Positions 1 through 8,487 of a DNA stretch of 64,000 bases are shown here, piece by piece. Source of the DNA: Pseudomonadota bacterium (lineage in GTDB: Bacteria; Pseudomonadota; Alphaproteobacteria; Sphingomonadales; Sphingomonadaceae); NCBI GenBank assembly GCA_023389105.1, contig JAEWEY010000004.1:1-64000 (forward strand), given 5' to 3'. Under the pieces are notes generated by a model. It did not search any database. It was not told where the DNA came from and was given only the letters and a program-made list of their open reading frames with translations. Position numbers and translations under genes: made by a program. How positions within the stretch are numbered: the stretch's first letter is position 1; every line of letters starts with the position of its first letter.

Positions 1-170
1 ACGCCGCGAACCGCGATGTCGCGGTCTGTAATCATACCCACCAGCCGGTCGTTCTCCAGCACCGGGATCGACCCGGTGTCGGCGCTCAGCATGAAGCCCG
101 CGGCTTCGCTGACAGGCTGATCGGGCGTGATCGTCTCGACGTTGCGCGTCATCACTTCGCTGACTTTCAT
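1..170 (-). CDS. CBS-domain protein, N-terminal part (cut by window edge)
   Basis: The minus strand from ATG at 170 reads MKVSEVMTRNVETI and continues with a typical first CBS motif (SIPVLEND, then GMITDRDIA), so this is the start of a CBS-pair protein that runs off the left edge. CBS pairs usually bind adenosine nucleotides and regulate a partner. Only about 56 residues are visible, so the partner domain, if any, is unknown. The start is well supported: AGGAGGT lies a few bases upstream of the ATG. Confidence 0.8.
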   Translation of the reverse strand, partial: MKVSEVMTRNVETITPDQPVSEAAGFMLSADTGSIPVLENDRLVGMITDRDIAVRG

Positions 171-232
171 GGTGCACCTCCTGCTGTCCGGTGCGTCAAC
201 GAACCATTCGGCGCCCCGTTGCGCATGATCAG

Positions 233-1891
233 TCAGGCGGCGGTAGCCGGCATCGGCTCTGCGACGACCGGCCTCGCAGCGCGATCAAGGGTATCGAGAT
301 GAGACCAGATGGCGCTGACCACGACCGAGCCCTCACCGACGGATGAGGCGACCCGCTTCACCGATCCCGACCGGACATCGCCGACGGCGAAGATGCCGGG
401 GCAGGAGGTTTCGAAGTCGCTGGTGACGCCGGCTGCGGCGCCAGTTTTCACGAAGCCGCGCTCGTCCAGATCAACGAGTCCTGACAGCCATGCTGTGTTG
501 GGCTGCGCGCCAATCATCAGGAACAGCGCGGACGCGCCGATCTCCTCTTCGCCCTGCGGAGTGCTGATGCGCACGGCCGAGAGATGCTTGTCCCCTTCGA
601 GACCCGCCAGCTGGCACCGATAGTGGATGGTGATGTGCGGGTCGGCTTCGAGGCGCGAGCGGAGGTAGGCGCTCATCGAATTGGCGAGGTCGGGACCGCG
701 GACGAGCACATGGACGTGGTTGGCGAAGCGCGAGAGGAACATCGCCGCCTGACCTGCTGAGTTGCCACCGCCGACAACAACCGCCTCCGTCTCGCGGCAG
801 AATCGCGCCTCCATCTCGGTCGCCGCATAATAGATGCCCGCGCCTTCGAATTCTTCGATGCGGGGCACGGGAAGACGGCGATACTGAACGCCCGTCGCAA
901 CGAGTACGGCCCGGGCGCACAAAGTGTCGCCGCCGTCCAGCGTAGCGCAGAACCCATCCCCGGTTCGCGCCAGCGAGCGCACCTGCCGCGGCATCGCAAA
1001 CCGCGTGCCGAACTTCATCGCCTGCACCTGGCCGCGGAATATGAGGTCCGCGCCGGAGATGCCGGTGGGGAAGCCCATGTAATTTTCGATGCGGCTGCTG
1101 GTGCCGGCCTGGCCTCCGATCGCGCTGTCCTCGATGACGATGGCCTTGAGCCCTTCGGACCCCGCGTAGACGGCTGCCGCGACGCCGGCCGGCCCGCCAC
1201 CGACGATAAGCAGATCGAGTTGGCCGACGTCGCAGCTTTCAAGGTCAAGTCCGAGCAAGGCCGCGACCTTGCGAGGCGTGGGGTCTTCCACCTTGTTGCC
1301 CCGGCCGAGCAGGACCGCTGGTTGGTGCGCTGCGAGCCGGCAAACCGTTACGCCTTCTTCGCTCTTCTCATCGAGATCGTAGGACTGGAACGGAATACGA
1401 TTGCGCGAAAGGAAGATCGCGACGCGCTGCACGGCGGGATCCGCATCCGCACCAATCAGCTTGATCGCGCTCTCGCCCTCTTCGAACAGCGCACGTCGCC
1501 GAGCGGCGAAGACGGTCAGCACGTGGTCGCCGATTTCCGGCACGCGCGACATCAGTTCGAGCATCGCCTCACGCGGCGCTTCCAAGGTCACCGTGTCGAT
1601 CGCCGCGCGGAGCGGAAGCGTATTGTTGCCGGCATTCAGGAACGCCAGTTCGCCGATGAACTGACCGGGGTTCATGATTGCATCTTCGACCGGCTCGTCG
1701 GTGAATGCATCGATCACCTGGATGCGCCCTTCGACGACGACGACGAAGCGATCGTAAGGCTGGCCGACACGCAGGACGTCCTCGCCGGCCTTGTACCTGC
1801 GCTCGGTCGAGATGCTGCGGATGGCTTCCAGCTGCTCACCCCCGAAGGGGCGCGGGGTCATGAATTGCAGTTCGCCGCCGATGCTATCCAT
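233..1891 (-). CDS. FAD-dependent oxidoreductase with N-terminal cyclic-nucleotide-binding domain, thioredoxin-reductase-like
   Basis: A 552-residue fusion. Residues about 15-130 look like a Crp-type cyclic-nucleotide-binding domain (GEDVLRVGQPYD; GQFIGELAFL). About 143-215 is a glutaredoxin/thioredoxin-like spacer. From about 225 a two-dinucleotide-domain flavoprotein follows, with an FAD loop GGGPAG at 231-236, the GGQAG and IENYMGFP segments, an NAD(P)H loop GGGNSAG at 374-380 and the C-terminal GIFAVGD motif. The redox CxxC pair of true thioredoxin reductases is missing from the expected place before the second loop (only one Cys, at 365). It is therefore probably not a classical thioredoxin reductase, and the substrate is unknown. 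AGGAG lies about 11 bases before the ATG. The paaZ stop lies 14 bases upstream, so the two may be co-transcribed. Confidence 0.85.
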   Translation of the reverse strand: MDSIGGELQFMTPRPFGGEQLEAIRSISTERRYKAGEDVLRVGQPYDRFVVVVEGRIQVIDAFTDEPVEDAIMNPGQFIGELAFLNAGNNTLPLRAAIDTVTLEAPREAMLELMSRVPEIGDHVLTVFAARRRALFEEGESAIKLIGADADPAVQRVAIFLSRNRIPFQSYDLDEKSEEGVTVCRLAAHQPAVLLGRGNKVEDPTPRKVAALLGLDLESCDVGQLDLLIVGGGPAGVAAAVYAGSEGLKAIVIEDSAIGGQAGTSSRIENYMGFPTGISGADLIFRGQVQAMKFGTRFAMPRQVRSLARTGDGFCATLDGGDTLCARAVLVATGVQYRRLPVPRIEEFEGAGIYYAATEMEARFCRETEAVVVGGGNSAGQAAMFLSRFANHVHVLVRGPDLANSMSAYLRSRLEADPHITIHYRCQLAGLEGDKHLSAVRISTPQGEEEIGASALFLMIGAQPNTAWLSGLVDLDERGFVKTGAAAGVTSDFETSCPGIFAVGDVRSGSVKRVASSVGEGSVVVSAIWSHLDTLDRAARPVVAEPMPATAA

Positions 1892-1905
1892 GGTCTCGGG
1901 TGCTC

Positions 1906-3924
1906 CTAAGGCAGGTTCTCGGTCAGCAGATCGTAGGTCGCAACCAGCTCATCCTTCTGGTTGAAGATTTCAACTGCCCAGCGGACGACCCCGGTGTCCT
2001 CGCTCTTCAATGATTTCGAGCGGACGGTCAGCTCCACGCGCATCGTGTCGCCTGGATAGAGCGGGGTCAGGAAGCGCAGGCTCTCGAGGCCAGTGTTGGC
2101 GAGGACGGGGCCGGGATCGGGATCGACGAACAGGCCTGCGGCGAAGCTCAGGATCAGATAGCCGTGCGCGACGCGGCCTTCGAAAATCGGCGAGGCCTTG
2201 GCGGCCTCCTCGTCCATGTGGGCGTAGAAATTGTCGCCGGTAAACTCGGCGAAATGCTCAATGTCTTCAATGCTGACGGTGCGGCCCGCCGACTTCAGCG
2301 TGTCGCCGATGTTGAGCTCGCTCATGCGACGGCGGAACGGGTGGCTGTCGATGAAATGCTTCGGGCCGCCGGGAATATACTGCTCGGTGATGGCGGCGAT
2401 CATGGCGGGTGACGACTGGATCGCGGTGCGTTGCATGTAGTGCTTCACGCCGCGGATACCGCCCATCTCCTCGCTGCCGCCAGCGCGGCCTGGGCCGCCG
2501 TGGACGAGGACCGGAAGCGGCGAGCCATGTCCGGTCGATTCGGCGGCGTTGGTTCGGTCGATCACCAGCATCCGCCCGTGATAGGCAGCGGCACCTTGGA
2601 TGAACTCGCGCGCGGCCTCGGGAGAGTGGGTGAACAGCGACAGCGCCAGGCTGCCCTTGCCGCGGTTGGCGAGCGCGATGGCGTCCGCGATGTCGCGGTA
2701 GGGCATGATCGTCGAGACGGGGCCGAACGGTTCGCAATCGTGGACCGCGTCAGTCGCCCAGGGATCGTCGGTACGGAGCAGCACGGGCGGCAGGAACGCG
2801 CCCCCCGGGATCGGCGGCTCCGCGTTCGGATCGCCGGCGACGACGCGCGCGCCTGCCGCTTCCAATTCGGCGATCTTTTGGCGGACGTCATCGCGCTGGC
2901 TGAGGCTGACCAGCGCGCCCATGCGGGTGTCATCGGCCCGCGGGTCGCCGACCTTCGTCCTGGCCAGCCGCTCGCCGAGGGCCTGCTCGACCGCATCGAG
3001 ATATTGGGCGGGGGCCATGGCGCGGCGGATCGCCGTGCACTTCTGGCCTGCCTTGACCGTCATCTCGGTCGCAACTTCCCGGACGAAGAGGTCGAACTCG
3101 GGCGTGCCAGGCGCCGCGTCTGGGCCGAGCAGCGAGGCGTTGAGGCTGTCCTGCTCGGCCACGAAGCGGACGGATTCGCGCATGACTGTGGGGTGGGTAC
3201 GGAGCTTCAGCGCCGTGTGCGCCGAGCCGGTGAAGCTGACGACGTCCTGGCCGGTCAGGTGATCGAACAGGTCGCCGACGCCGCCGACGATGAGCTGGAC
3301 TGCGCCGGCCGGCAGCACGTCCGCGTCGATCATGATCTTGAACGCAGCCTCGGTGAGGTACGCGGTCGCGGAGGCCGGCTTCACGATCGCCGGAACACCA
3401 GCGAGAAGGGTCGGCGCCAGCTTTTCCAGCATTCCCCAAACCGGGAAATTGAAAGCGTTGATGTGTACCGCAGCGCCCTGAAGCGAGGTGTAGATGTGCT
3501 GGCCGACGAAGGTGCCTTGCTTCGACAAGCCCTCGAGCTGACCGTCGAGGAGCACGTGGGCGTCGGGGAGCTCGCGCCGGCCCTTCGAGGAAAAGGAAAG
3601 CAGCGTGCCGGCGCCGCCCTCGATATCGATCCAGCCGTCCTTGCGGGTCGCGCCGGTCTGATAGTTGAGCTCGTAAAGCTCTTCCTTTCGGGCGAGGATC
3701 GCGAGGCCGAGCGCCTTGATGATGCGCGCGCGCTCGTGGAACGTCAGCTTGCGCAGCGCCAGTCCGCCGACCTCGCGGGCGTGGCGCAGCATGCCGCCGA
3801 AATCGAGTCCGCCCGAGCCGGTGCTGGCGACCGGTGCGCCGTCGATCGCGCTTGGGATCTCGACCGCGCCGTCGCCGGCAACCCAGCGATCGCGTTCGTA
3901 ATTGAGCAGTTGTGGCGTTTTCAT
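1906..3924 (-). CDS. paaZ: Bifunctional oxepin-CoA hydrolase / 3-oxo-5,6-dehydrosuberyl-CoA semialdehyde dehydrogenase PaaZ
   Basis: PaaZ opens the oxepin-CoA ring made in aerobic phenylacetate degradation and oxidises the resulting aldehyde. The 672-residue protein has the expected two-domain plan and length. Residues 1 to about 520 are an aldehyde dehydrogenase with Glu257 (FVAEQDS) and the nucleophile Cys296 in GQKCTAIRR, matching the positions of the E. coli catalytic pair. About 530-672 is a MaoC-type hotdog hydratase (FTGDNFYAHMDEEAA, then VAHGYLIL). It is separated by about 10 kb from paaG and the paaABCE genes but belongs to the same pathway. The plus strand carries a long open frame across it (2431-4299) that I regard as a GC-bias shadow. 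Confidence 0.95.
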   Translation of the reverse strand: MKTPQLLNYERDRWVAGDGAVEIPSAIDGAPVASTGSGGLDFGGMLRHAREVGGLALRKLTFHERARIIKALGLAILARKEELYELNYQTGATRKDGWIDIEGGAGTLLSFSSKGRRELPDAHVLLDGQLEGLSKQGTFVGQHIYTSLQGAAVHINAFNFPVWGMLEKLAPTLLAGVPAIVKPASATAYLTEAAFKIMIDADVLPAGAVQLIVGGVGDLFDHLTGQDVVSFTGSAHTALKLRTHPTVMRESVRFVAEQDSLNASLLGPDAAPGTPEFDLFVREVATEMTVKAGQKCTAIRRAMAPAQYLDAVEQALGERLARTKVGDPRADDTRMGALVSLSQRDDVRQKIAELEAAGARVVAGDPNAEPPIPGGAFLPPVLLRTDDPWATDAVHDCEPFGPVSTIMPYRDIADAIALANRGKGSLALSLFTHSPEAAREFIQGAAAYHGRMLVIDRTNAAESTGHGSPLPVLVHGGPGRAGGSEEMGGIRGVKHYMQRTAIQSSPAMIAAITEQYIPGGPKHFIDSHPFRRRMSELNIGDTLKSAGRTVSIEDIEHFAEFTGDNFYAHMDEEAAKASPIFEGRVAHGYLILSFAAGLFVDPDPGPVLANTGLESLRFLTPLYPGDTMRVELTVRSKSLKSEDTGVVRWAVEIFNQKDELVATYDLLTENLP

Positions 3925-3967
3925 GAGCGCCCCTTAGAGGAAGTTGCAGCGGAGCAGGAGAGGGGTG

Positions 3968-4924
3968 ATGATCGATCCGGTGCGGCCGATTGCGATCGAG
4001 GATATCGAACGGGCGCGGGAACGTATTTCAGGCACCGTATTGCGGACGGCGCTGGTGCGCATCGAGTTGGACGGCGGGCGCGACATTCGCCTGAAACTGG
4101 AGAACTTGCAGCCGACAAATGCCTACAAGATCCGGGGCGCCGCCAACGCGGTGGCTGCGCTCTCCGATCAGGAGCGGGCGCGCGGCGTGTGGACGATCAG
4201 CGCTGGCAATGCGGGGCAGGGGGTCGCCTACGCCGCGCGGGCGTTCGGCATCCCCTGCACGGTAGTCGCAATCGAGACCGCACCGCAAACAAAGCTTGAG
4301 CGTATGCGCGCGCTCGGCGCCAAGATTCTTCCCGTATCCTACGAGCAGGCTTGGGTAGCTGCGGAAGCGCATGAATTCGCGGGCGCGGAGGGGACATTTG
4401 TACACCCATTCGACAGCCATGATTTCATCGCGGGCCATGGAACGATGGGCTTGGAGATCCTTGAAGACTGTCCGGATGTCGCCACGGTCATCTGCGCAAT
4501 TGGCGGCGGCGGGCTGATCACCGGCGTCGGCAGCGCCATCAAGGCGCGGCGGCCGCAGGCGCTTGTGCTGGGCGCCGAACCGGAGACCGCGGCGCCCTAT
4601 GCATTATCTTTGCGCGAAGGATCGCCGCAGAAGTTCTCGGCATGGCAAGCGAGCTTCGTGGACGGTGCCGGCGGGCAGAGCGTGACCGAACGGATGTGGC
4701 AGCGCGTGCAGCCGGTGGTCGACGGCGCGATCACCGTCACGCTCAATCAAACGGCAGATGCGATGCGCCTGATTGCCGAAAAATCACGGACCATCGCGGA
4801 AGGTGCGGGCGCGCTGTCGCTTGCGGCCGCTATGGCCGATCCGTCGCTAGAGGGCCCGATCGTCTGCGTCGTCTCAGGGGGCAACATCGATCTGGCAAAG
4901 TTCACGGAACTGGTGACGCGATAG
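3968..4924 (+). CDS. PLP-dependent threonine/serine dehydratase family protein
   Basis: A fold-type II pyridoxal-phosphate enzyme of 318 residues in the threonine dehydratase/serine racemase family. It shows the PLP lysine (Lys54 in PTNAYKIRGA), the substrate loop SAGNAGQGVA and the glycine-rich phosphate loop GGGGLITG. The C-terminal ACT regulatory domain of biosynthetic IlvA is absent, so it resembles catabolic dehydratases or serine/3-hydroxyaspartate-type enzymes. The frame extends upstream to a TTG at 3944, but AGGAGAGGGG lies just before the ATG at 3968 and I prefer that start. It is divergent from paaZ with a short gap. Substrate specificity cannot be read from the sequence. Confidence 0.85.
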   Translation: MIDPVRPIAIEDIERARERISGTVLRTALVRIELDGGRDIRLKLENLQPTNAYKIRGAANAVAALSDQERARGVWTISAGNAGQGVAYAARAFGIPCTVVAIETAPQTKLERMRALGAKILPVSYEQAWVAAEAHEFAGAEGTFVHPFDSHDFIAGHGTMGLEILEDCPDVATVICAIGGGGLITGVGSAIKARRPQALVLGAEPETAAPYALSLREGSPQKFSAWQASFVDGAGGQSVTERMWQRVQPVVDGAITVTLNQTADAMRLIAEKSRTIAEGAGALSLAAAMADPSLEGPIVCVVSGGNIDLAKFTELVTR

Positions 4925-4947
4925 GGGCAGCGGCGAGCTGCCCCTTT
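4923..4947. terminator. Intrinsic terminator between convergent genes
   Basis: A perfect 9-bp stem AGGGGCAGC / GCTGCCCCT with a 5-base loop is followed by TTT. The stem begins inside the stop codon of the plus-strand dehydratase gene. It sits between two convergent genes and could act for the upstream one. Confidence 0.75.
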
Positions 4948-4954
4948 GCACGCA

Positions 4955-5923
4955 TTAGGGGCGGGCGAGCGCAGGCGTTCGCTTGCGACGCACGGCCAAA
5001 CCGATGCCGTAGAAACCTAGCAGCATCATTGCCCATGTCGCGGGTTCGGGGACCGCGCCGTTGGTTGGCGGGAGAACGATGTCCTGCGGCGCGCCGGTGC
5101 CGAAGATGGTTCCAGTCGTGAAGGTCGTGCTGCCGCCAGCAAGAAGCGTGAACAGTCGGCTAAGACCCAAGGTCACGTCGTAGCCACTGCCAGCGTCGAT
5201 GAACTGATCGCTGTCGCCGCCGTCGCCACTGATCATGTTATCGAGCGCGGTTCCAGTCTGGATGCGACCGCGCAATCCTGAATAGCTGTCGATCTCGTAG
5301 CCGTTGGGGGTCCCGCCTTCGTTGTAAATGCCGAGGAAGGTCGCCGAATCGGCCGATCCCGTGGCGCTATCCGTTTCGAACAGGATTTCCCGGCCACCGG
5401 AAAGCAACCGGCCCCCGCCATCGACGAGGCTTCCATCAAACAGCAGGTCGCCGTCGATGTAACGTAGCAGTTCGAACGACAACGGGGCGTTCGTCGTGTT
5501 GGTGATGTTGTAGGTTTGCGTCAGCAGCGACCCCGTCTGCGTGCCGGCATTGAGTAGGTCAGCCAGCGTCTGCGTCAGCGTGAAGTTCAGCCCGCCAATG
5601 CTGAATGTGCTGGTGAGCGAGTTGGCCGAGGACGAGGTCACCGTTGCCGGCAGCGTCGACAGGTTCGTTCGAACGCCGCTGTCACCCAGGCGAAAGTAAA
5701 CGTAGGATTCGAATGTCGTGCTAGCTGGCCCGATCGGGCCGATCGGGTTGTAGGTTGCGTTGCCGCCGGGTGAAGGGCTGGAACTGCCGAACGCACCGGC
5801 CGGCGTGACGCTGACCGAGACCTTCCCGTCCCCGGATCCGTTGGTGAGATTGTCCGCTTGTGCCGCAGTTGAACTCAAGGCGAGCGCAAGAACCGCTAAT
5901 TTGAATACGTGCTGTTTACCCAT
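4955..5923 (-). CDS. PEPxxWA-CTERM sorting domain-containing secreted protein
   Basis: A 322-residue exported protein. It has an N-terminal signal peptide (MGKQHVFKLAVLALALSSTAAQA), a low-complexity Gly/Ser/Thr-rich body of beta-strand character and a C-terminal sorting signal: VPEPATWAMMLLGF, a hydrophobic helix, then RRKR. The PEP-CTERM signal is recognised by exosortase/EpsH-type sorting enzymes, none of which lies in this window. The frame extends upstream to 5947, but GGAGG lies 6 bases before the ATG at 5923 and the signal peptide fits that start. The function of the body is unknown. Confidence 0.85.
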   Translation of the reverse strand: MGKQHVFKLAVLALALSSTAAQADNLTNGSGDGKVSVSVTPAGAFGSSSPSPGGNATYNPIGPIGPASTTFESYVYFRLGDSGVRTNLSTLPATVTSSSANSLTSTFSIGGLNFTLTQTLADLLNAGTQTGSLLTQTYNITNTTNAPLSFELLRYIDGDLLFDGSLVDGGGRLLSGGREILFETDSATGSADSATFLGIYNEGGTPNGYEIDSYSGLRGRIQTGTALDNMISGDGGDSDQFIDAGSGYDVTLGLSRLFTLLAGGSTTFTTGTIFGTGAPQDIVLPPTNGAVPEPATWAMMLLGFYGIGLAVRRKRTPALARP

Positions 5924-6194
5924 GTCGCACCTCCGCATGGTTAACAAATGATTAATTTGGAGAAAGTTCCAAAAATTTTTTGCGGGTTATTGGTGCGTGT
6001 GCGGTTGGCATCGCTGAAGCAGTGGGCGACTTAACGAAGCCCAACTGTGCGGCTGTCTCGCAATGCGAAGGCAACACTACCGCGCAACGGGTCGCATGCC
6101 CAACCGGCAATCTTAAGCGTTCGCGCAGACCGCGCGCGGACCAATCCTGCATATGGTCCGAACCGGACCGGTTGCCCAGGCCGCGCGGGATCGA

Positions 6195-6668
6195 TCAGCG
6201 CGGAAGCGCTTCCGCCATGCTGAGATGTTTGCGCAGCGCTGGCAACTGCGCAGCGGCGAGGGATGACGTCCCTCGGTCGCCCGTCCGCGCCTGCTTGCGG
6301 AACTCCGCGATGTCCTTGCGGTGATCATCGATCATGTAGCGGCGGACCTCCCGATCAAAGCGCGCCCCGTGCAGACGTGAGAGCTTGGTGTACTCAGCAC
6401 GCGCCTCGGGCATCATGGCCGTGGGCGGAGCCATACCCATGCGCCGTGCGACGGCGCCGGCTTGGACGCGCGCTCGCTGGTGATCGGCGGTCAACGCGCG
6501 CCCAAAAGAACGGACCGCCGCGCTTTCGCCGCGAGATGCGATCAGGCGCCCTAGACGCATCTCCGAATTATCGCCCTTGATGGCGTCACTCAGGAATTTC
6601 TGGGCAGGCACGGCATTGGCCGTCGCCGACCCGGCGAGCAGGGCAAGGAAAATTATGCGGCGGATCAT
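6195..6668 (-). CDS. DUF4142 domain-containing periplasmic protein
   Basis: A protein of 157 residues with a signal peptide (MIRRIIFLALLAGSATANA) and a helical DUF4142 body: about residues 25-150, with the family-like segments FLSDAIKGDNSEMRLGRL and the conserved DHQRA and DDHRKDI histidines. DUF4142 proteins are ferritin-like helical proteins of unknown role that are frequent in alphaproteobacteria. GGAG lies about 6 bases before this ATG, which decides for 6668 over the slightly longer frame. The 270 bases between this gene and the preceding start at 5923 hold no convincing gene. Confidence 0.75.
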   Translation of the reverse strand: MIRRIIFLALLAGSATANAVPAQKFLSDAIKGDNSEMRLGRLIASRGESAAVRSFGRALTADHQRARVQAGAVARRMGMAPPTAMMPEARAEYTKLSRLHGARFDREVRRYMIDDHRKDIAEFRKQARTGDRGTSSLAAAQLPALRKHLSMAEALPR

Positions 6669-6771
6669 GTCGCTCTCCACTTAGGTGAAGAAACGCCAAC
6701 CATGCGCCACCTGACCTGTTCCGACTGCTGTTTGATAGTAAGCAGATCGGCTCCTGGTTAATTATACGTTA

Positions 6772-6799
6772 TTGAAAAGTAGGTAAATATAGTTATACC
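6772..6799 (+). promoter_or_regulatory. Candidate sigma70-type promoter of the PEP-CTERM gene at 6823
   Basis: TTGAAA at 6772-6777 and TATACC at 6794-6799 are separated by 16 bases in an unusually AT-rich stretch, 24 bases before the start codon. This is a motif match only. Confidence 0.35.
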
Positions 6800-6822
6800 G
6801 ACGCTCCGTCGAGGAGGGGCTT

Positions 6823-7572
6823 ATGAAAAAGTTGGCAATCGCGTTTACCGGTGCAGCCGGTATCCTGTCTTCAACACCAGCGGCTGCGCAATATGCGTTG
6901 GGCGTTCAATATTATTCGGTGACGCCGGGCGGCGATTTCGGAACTCAATGCTGCAGCACGGTCACCAACTTAGTCCAGAACACGCTCGGACCTAACGGCC
7001 TCCCGGTTTACAATTCCAGTTACGGTGGGCCATTTACTCTCACGGACTTGAACGCGAACGGGGAACTGACGTGGTGGAGCCCGGCGTTCAACGGCCGGGT
7101 CACCGCGACCGGATCGGGAGTCGTTATGACCCCGGTCTCGGACAACACGTTCTTCGTCCCGAACGGCACGGGTTCGACCAACGCTAACGCCTTTCTCACC
7201 GCCGTCTTCACCGGCGTGATCACGCTAGCCGTCCCCCAGACCGTCACTTTCCAGTTCGGCGGTGACGATGACATGTTCCTGTTCGTCGATGGCCAGTCCG
7301 TGGGGCAATTAGGGGGCGTTCACGGTTTTACGTCGGCTACCCCGACGACGTCGTTGCTCGGTGCAGGGAACCATACTTTCACTGCGTTTTACGCTGATCG
7401 AGCCCAAACTCAGGCGCAAACGTATTTCAACATCCTCACTGAAGGTCTCACGGTCACGCCGTCGGTTCCCGAACCGGCCACCTGGGCGATGATGCTGCTT
7501 GGTTTCGGAGGGATTGGACTGGCCATGCGGCGCGGGCGCCGGTCGGCCATCGCGCCTTTGCAAGGCGCTTAG
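6823..7572 (+). CDS. PEPxxWA-CTERM sorting domain-containing protein with fibro-slime/PA14-like segment
   Basis: A 249-residue exported protein. It has an N-terminal signal peptide ending near AAAQYA. The middle part, about residues 145-210, contains GGDDDMFLFVDGQSVGQLGG followed by GNHTFTAFYADR, the pattern of fibro-slime/PA14-like carbohydrate-associated beta domains. The C-terminus is the exosortase signal VPEPATWAMMLLGFGG, a hydrophobic helix and RRGRR. AGGAGG lies upstream of the ATG. It is probably a cell-surface or exopolysaccharide-associated protein. The domain assignment is by eye and tentative; the sorting signal is certain. Confidence 0.85.
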   Translation: MKKLAIAFTGAAGILSSTPAAAQYALGVQYYSVTPGGDFGTQCCSTVTNLVQNTLGPNGLPVYNSSYGGPFTLTDLNANGELTWWSPAFNGRVTATGSGVVMTPVSDNTFFVPNGTGSTNANAFLTAVFTGVITLAVPQTVTFQFGGDDDMFLFVDGQSVGQLGGVHGFTSATPTTSLLGAGNHTFTAFYADRAQTQAQTYFNILTEGLTVTPSVPEPATWAMMLLGFGGIGLAMRRGRRSAIAPLQGA

Positions 7573-7589
7573 CCCACAGATTGTTTATT

Positions 7590-7635
7590 AAGGGGCATTT
7601 TCGGGCGCCCCTTCGTGCTCTTCATCAGCACGAAG
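7590..7635 (+). terminator. Two overlapping hairpins after the PEP-CTERM gene
   Basis: AAGGGGC at 7590-7596 pairs perfectly with GCCCCTT at 7607-7613. A second 9-bp perfect stem (CTTCGTGCT / AGCACGAAG, 7611-7619 and 7627-7635) shares bases with the first, so the two are mutually exclusive. There is no long T tract, so termination strength is uncertain. Confidence 0.4.
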
Positions 7636-7675
7636 CGCCGAGAGAACAGGAGACGGCGCAGCCAGCGCGCCAACC

Positions 7676-8188
7676 TCATTCGCGCACCTTCACCTGATGT
7701 CCGGCCATGTGCGGCAGGAAATCCATCTTGCCGACGTTCAGTCCCGCATTGCGCAGCAGGGCATAGGCCATGGTCAGGTGAAAATAGAAGTTGGGCAAGA
7801 TCCAGTCGCGGATATCCTCTTCCGCCGACATGACGAAGCGGACGCCGTTGGGCAGGGTAATATCGACCATCGCATCGGGCTTCGCCCAGCCCGCCGGGTC
7901 GGCCTGCTCGATCCGCAACCGAACAGCGGCAATGCGGTCGCGGACCTCGGCGAGCGTGCGGTAAGGTGTCTCTTCGAGCGGGACGGTTTTCCCGCCGACC
8001 TGGTTGATCGCGAGCAACACCTGATTGAGCGCGACTCGGAACTGCAGCTCGAGCGGAAACATATTTTCGGTGAGCTTCGCGGCGAGGGCCTCGTCCGACA
8101 TGCCGGATGCCTCCGCTTTGCGAACGAGGTGATCCAGCGTGCCCAGCATATTGACGAACACTGTTTGGGCTGAATGGGCGTAAGACAC
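7676..8188 (-). CDS. DUF1993 domain-containing protein
   Basis: A 170-residue soluble protein that reads as DUF1993 along its whole length: helical N-terminus, FPLELQFRVALNQVLLA, LPNGVRFVMSAEEDIRDW, and the family C-terminus LPNFYFHLTMAYALLRNAG. DUF1993 is related to the DinB/YfiT-like four-helix superfamily; no reaction is established. The start is a GTG at 8188 with AAGG about 6 bases upstream. It is a clear paralogue of the gene at 8484-8999, with near-identical C-terminal motifs, so a tandem duplication is likely. Confidence 0.85.
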   Translation of the reverse strand: MSYAHSAQTVFVNMLGTLDHLVRKAEASGMSDEALAAKLTENMFPLELQFRVALNQVLLAINQVGGKTVPLEETPYRTLAEVRDRIAAVRLRIEQADPAGWAKPDAMVDITLPNGVRFVMSAEEDIRDWILPNFYFHLTMAYALLRNAGLNVGKMDFLPHMAGHQVKVRE

Positions 8189-8226
8189 CGCGAACCTTCG
8201 TATTCTGTTAGCGCTGCAATAGTTTC

Positions 8227-8487
8227 CTAGGCGTCAGGCTCGCCGCCCATCAGGTCCATGAAGTTGCGGGCGGCGTCGCGCTCGGCGGGATCCTTGAACA
8301 CGGCTTCGAGATCCGGCGATGCGCTGAGGGTGTGCAGGATTGCCCACAAAGCGAAGCGCTCGCCGCGATCCTGCGTCAGCCCAAGGTCGACGTGCATGCG
8401 CTCTATTCCCGCCTCCAGCGCCGCAGACGGGACGGCGGCGAGGTCGGCGGTGCCGAAGTAGCGGCGAATCTGGTCGTCGAAATTCAT
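8227..8487 (-). CDS. Small conserved-looking hypothetical protein
   Basis: The 86-residue frame begins MNFDDQIRRYFG and ends at 8227. Its ATG overlaps the TGA of the upstream DUF1993 gene (ATGA at 8484-8487), which strongly suggests translational coupling. It is helical and acidic with no recognisable domain; segments such as ERFALWAILHTLS and FKDPAERDAARNFMDLM look like packed helices. It lies between the two DUF1993 paralogues in one operon. Function unknown. Confidence 0.7.
   Translation of the reverse strand: MNFDDQIRRYFGTADLAAVPSAALEAGIERMHVDLGLTQDRGERFALWAILHTLSASPDLEAVFKDPAERDAARNFMDLMGGEPDA

Noticed and set aside
2431..4299. A 622-codon open frame on the plus strand across paaZ
   Set aside because: High-GC codon bias makes long antisense frames common. 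The minus frame is clearly PaaZ with catalytic residues in the right places, while this frame has no recognisable domain.
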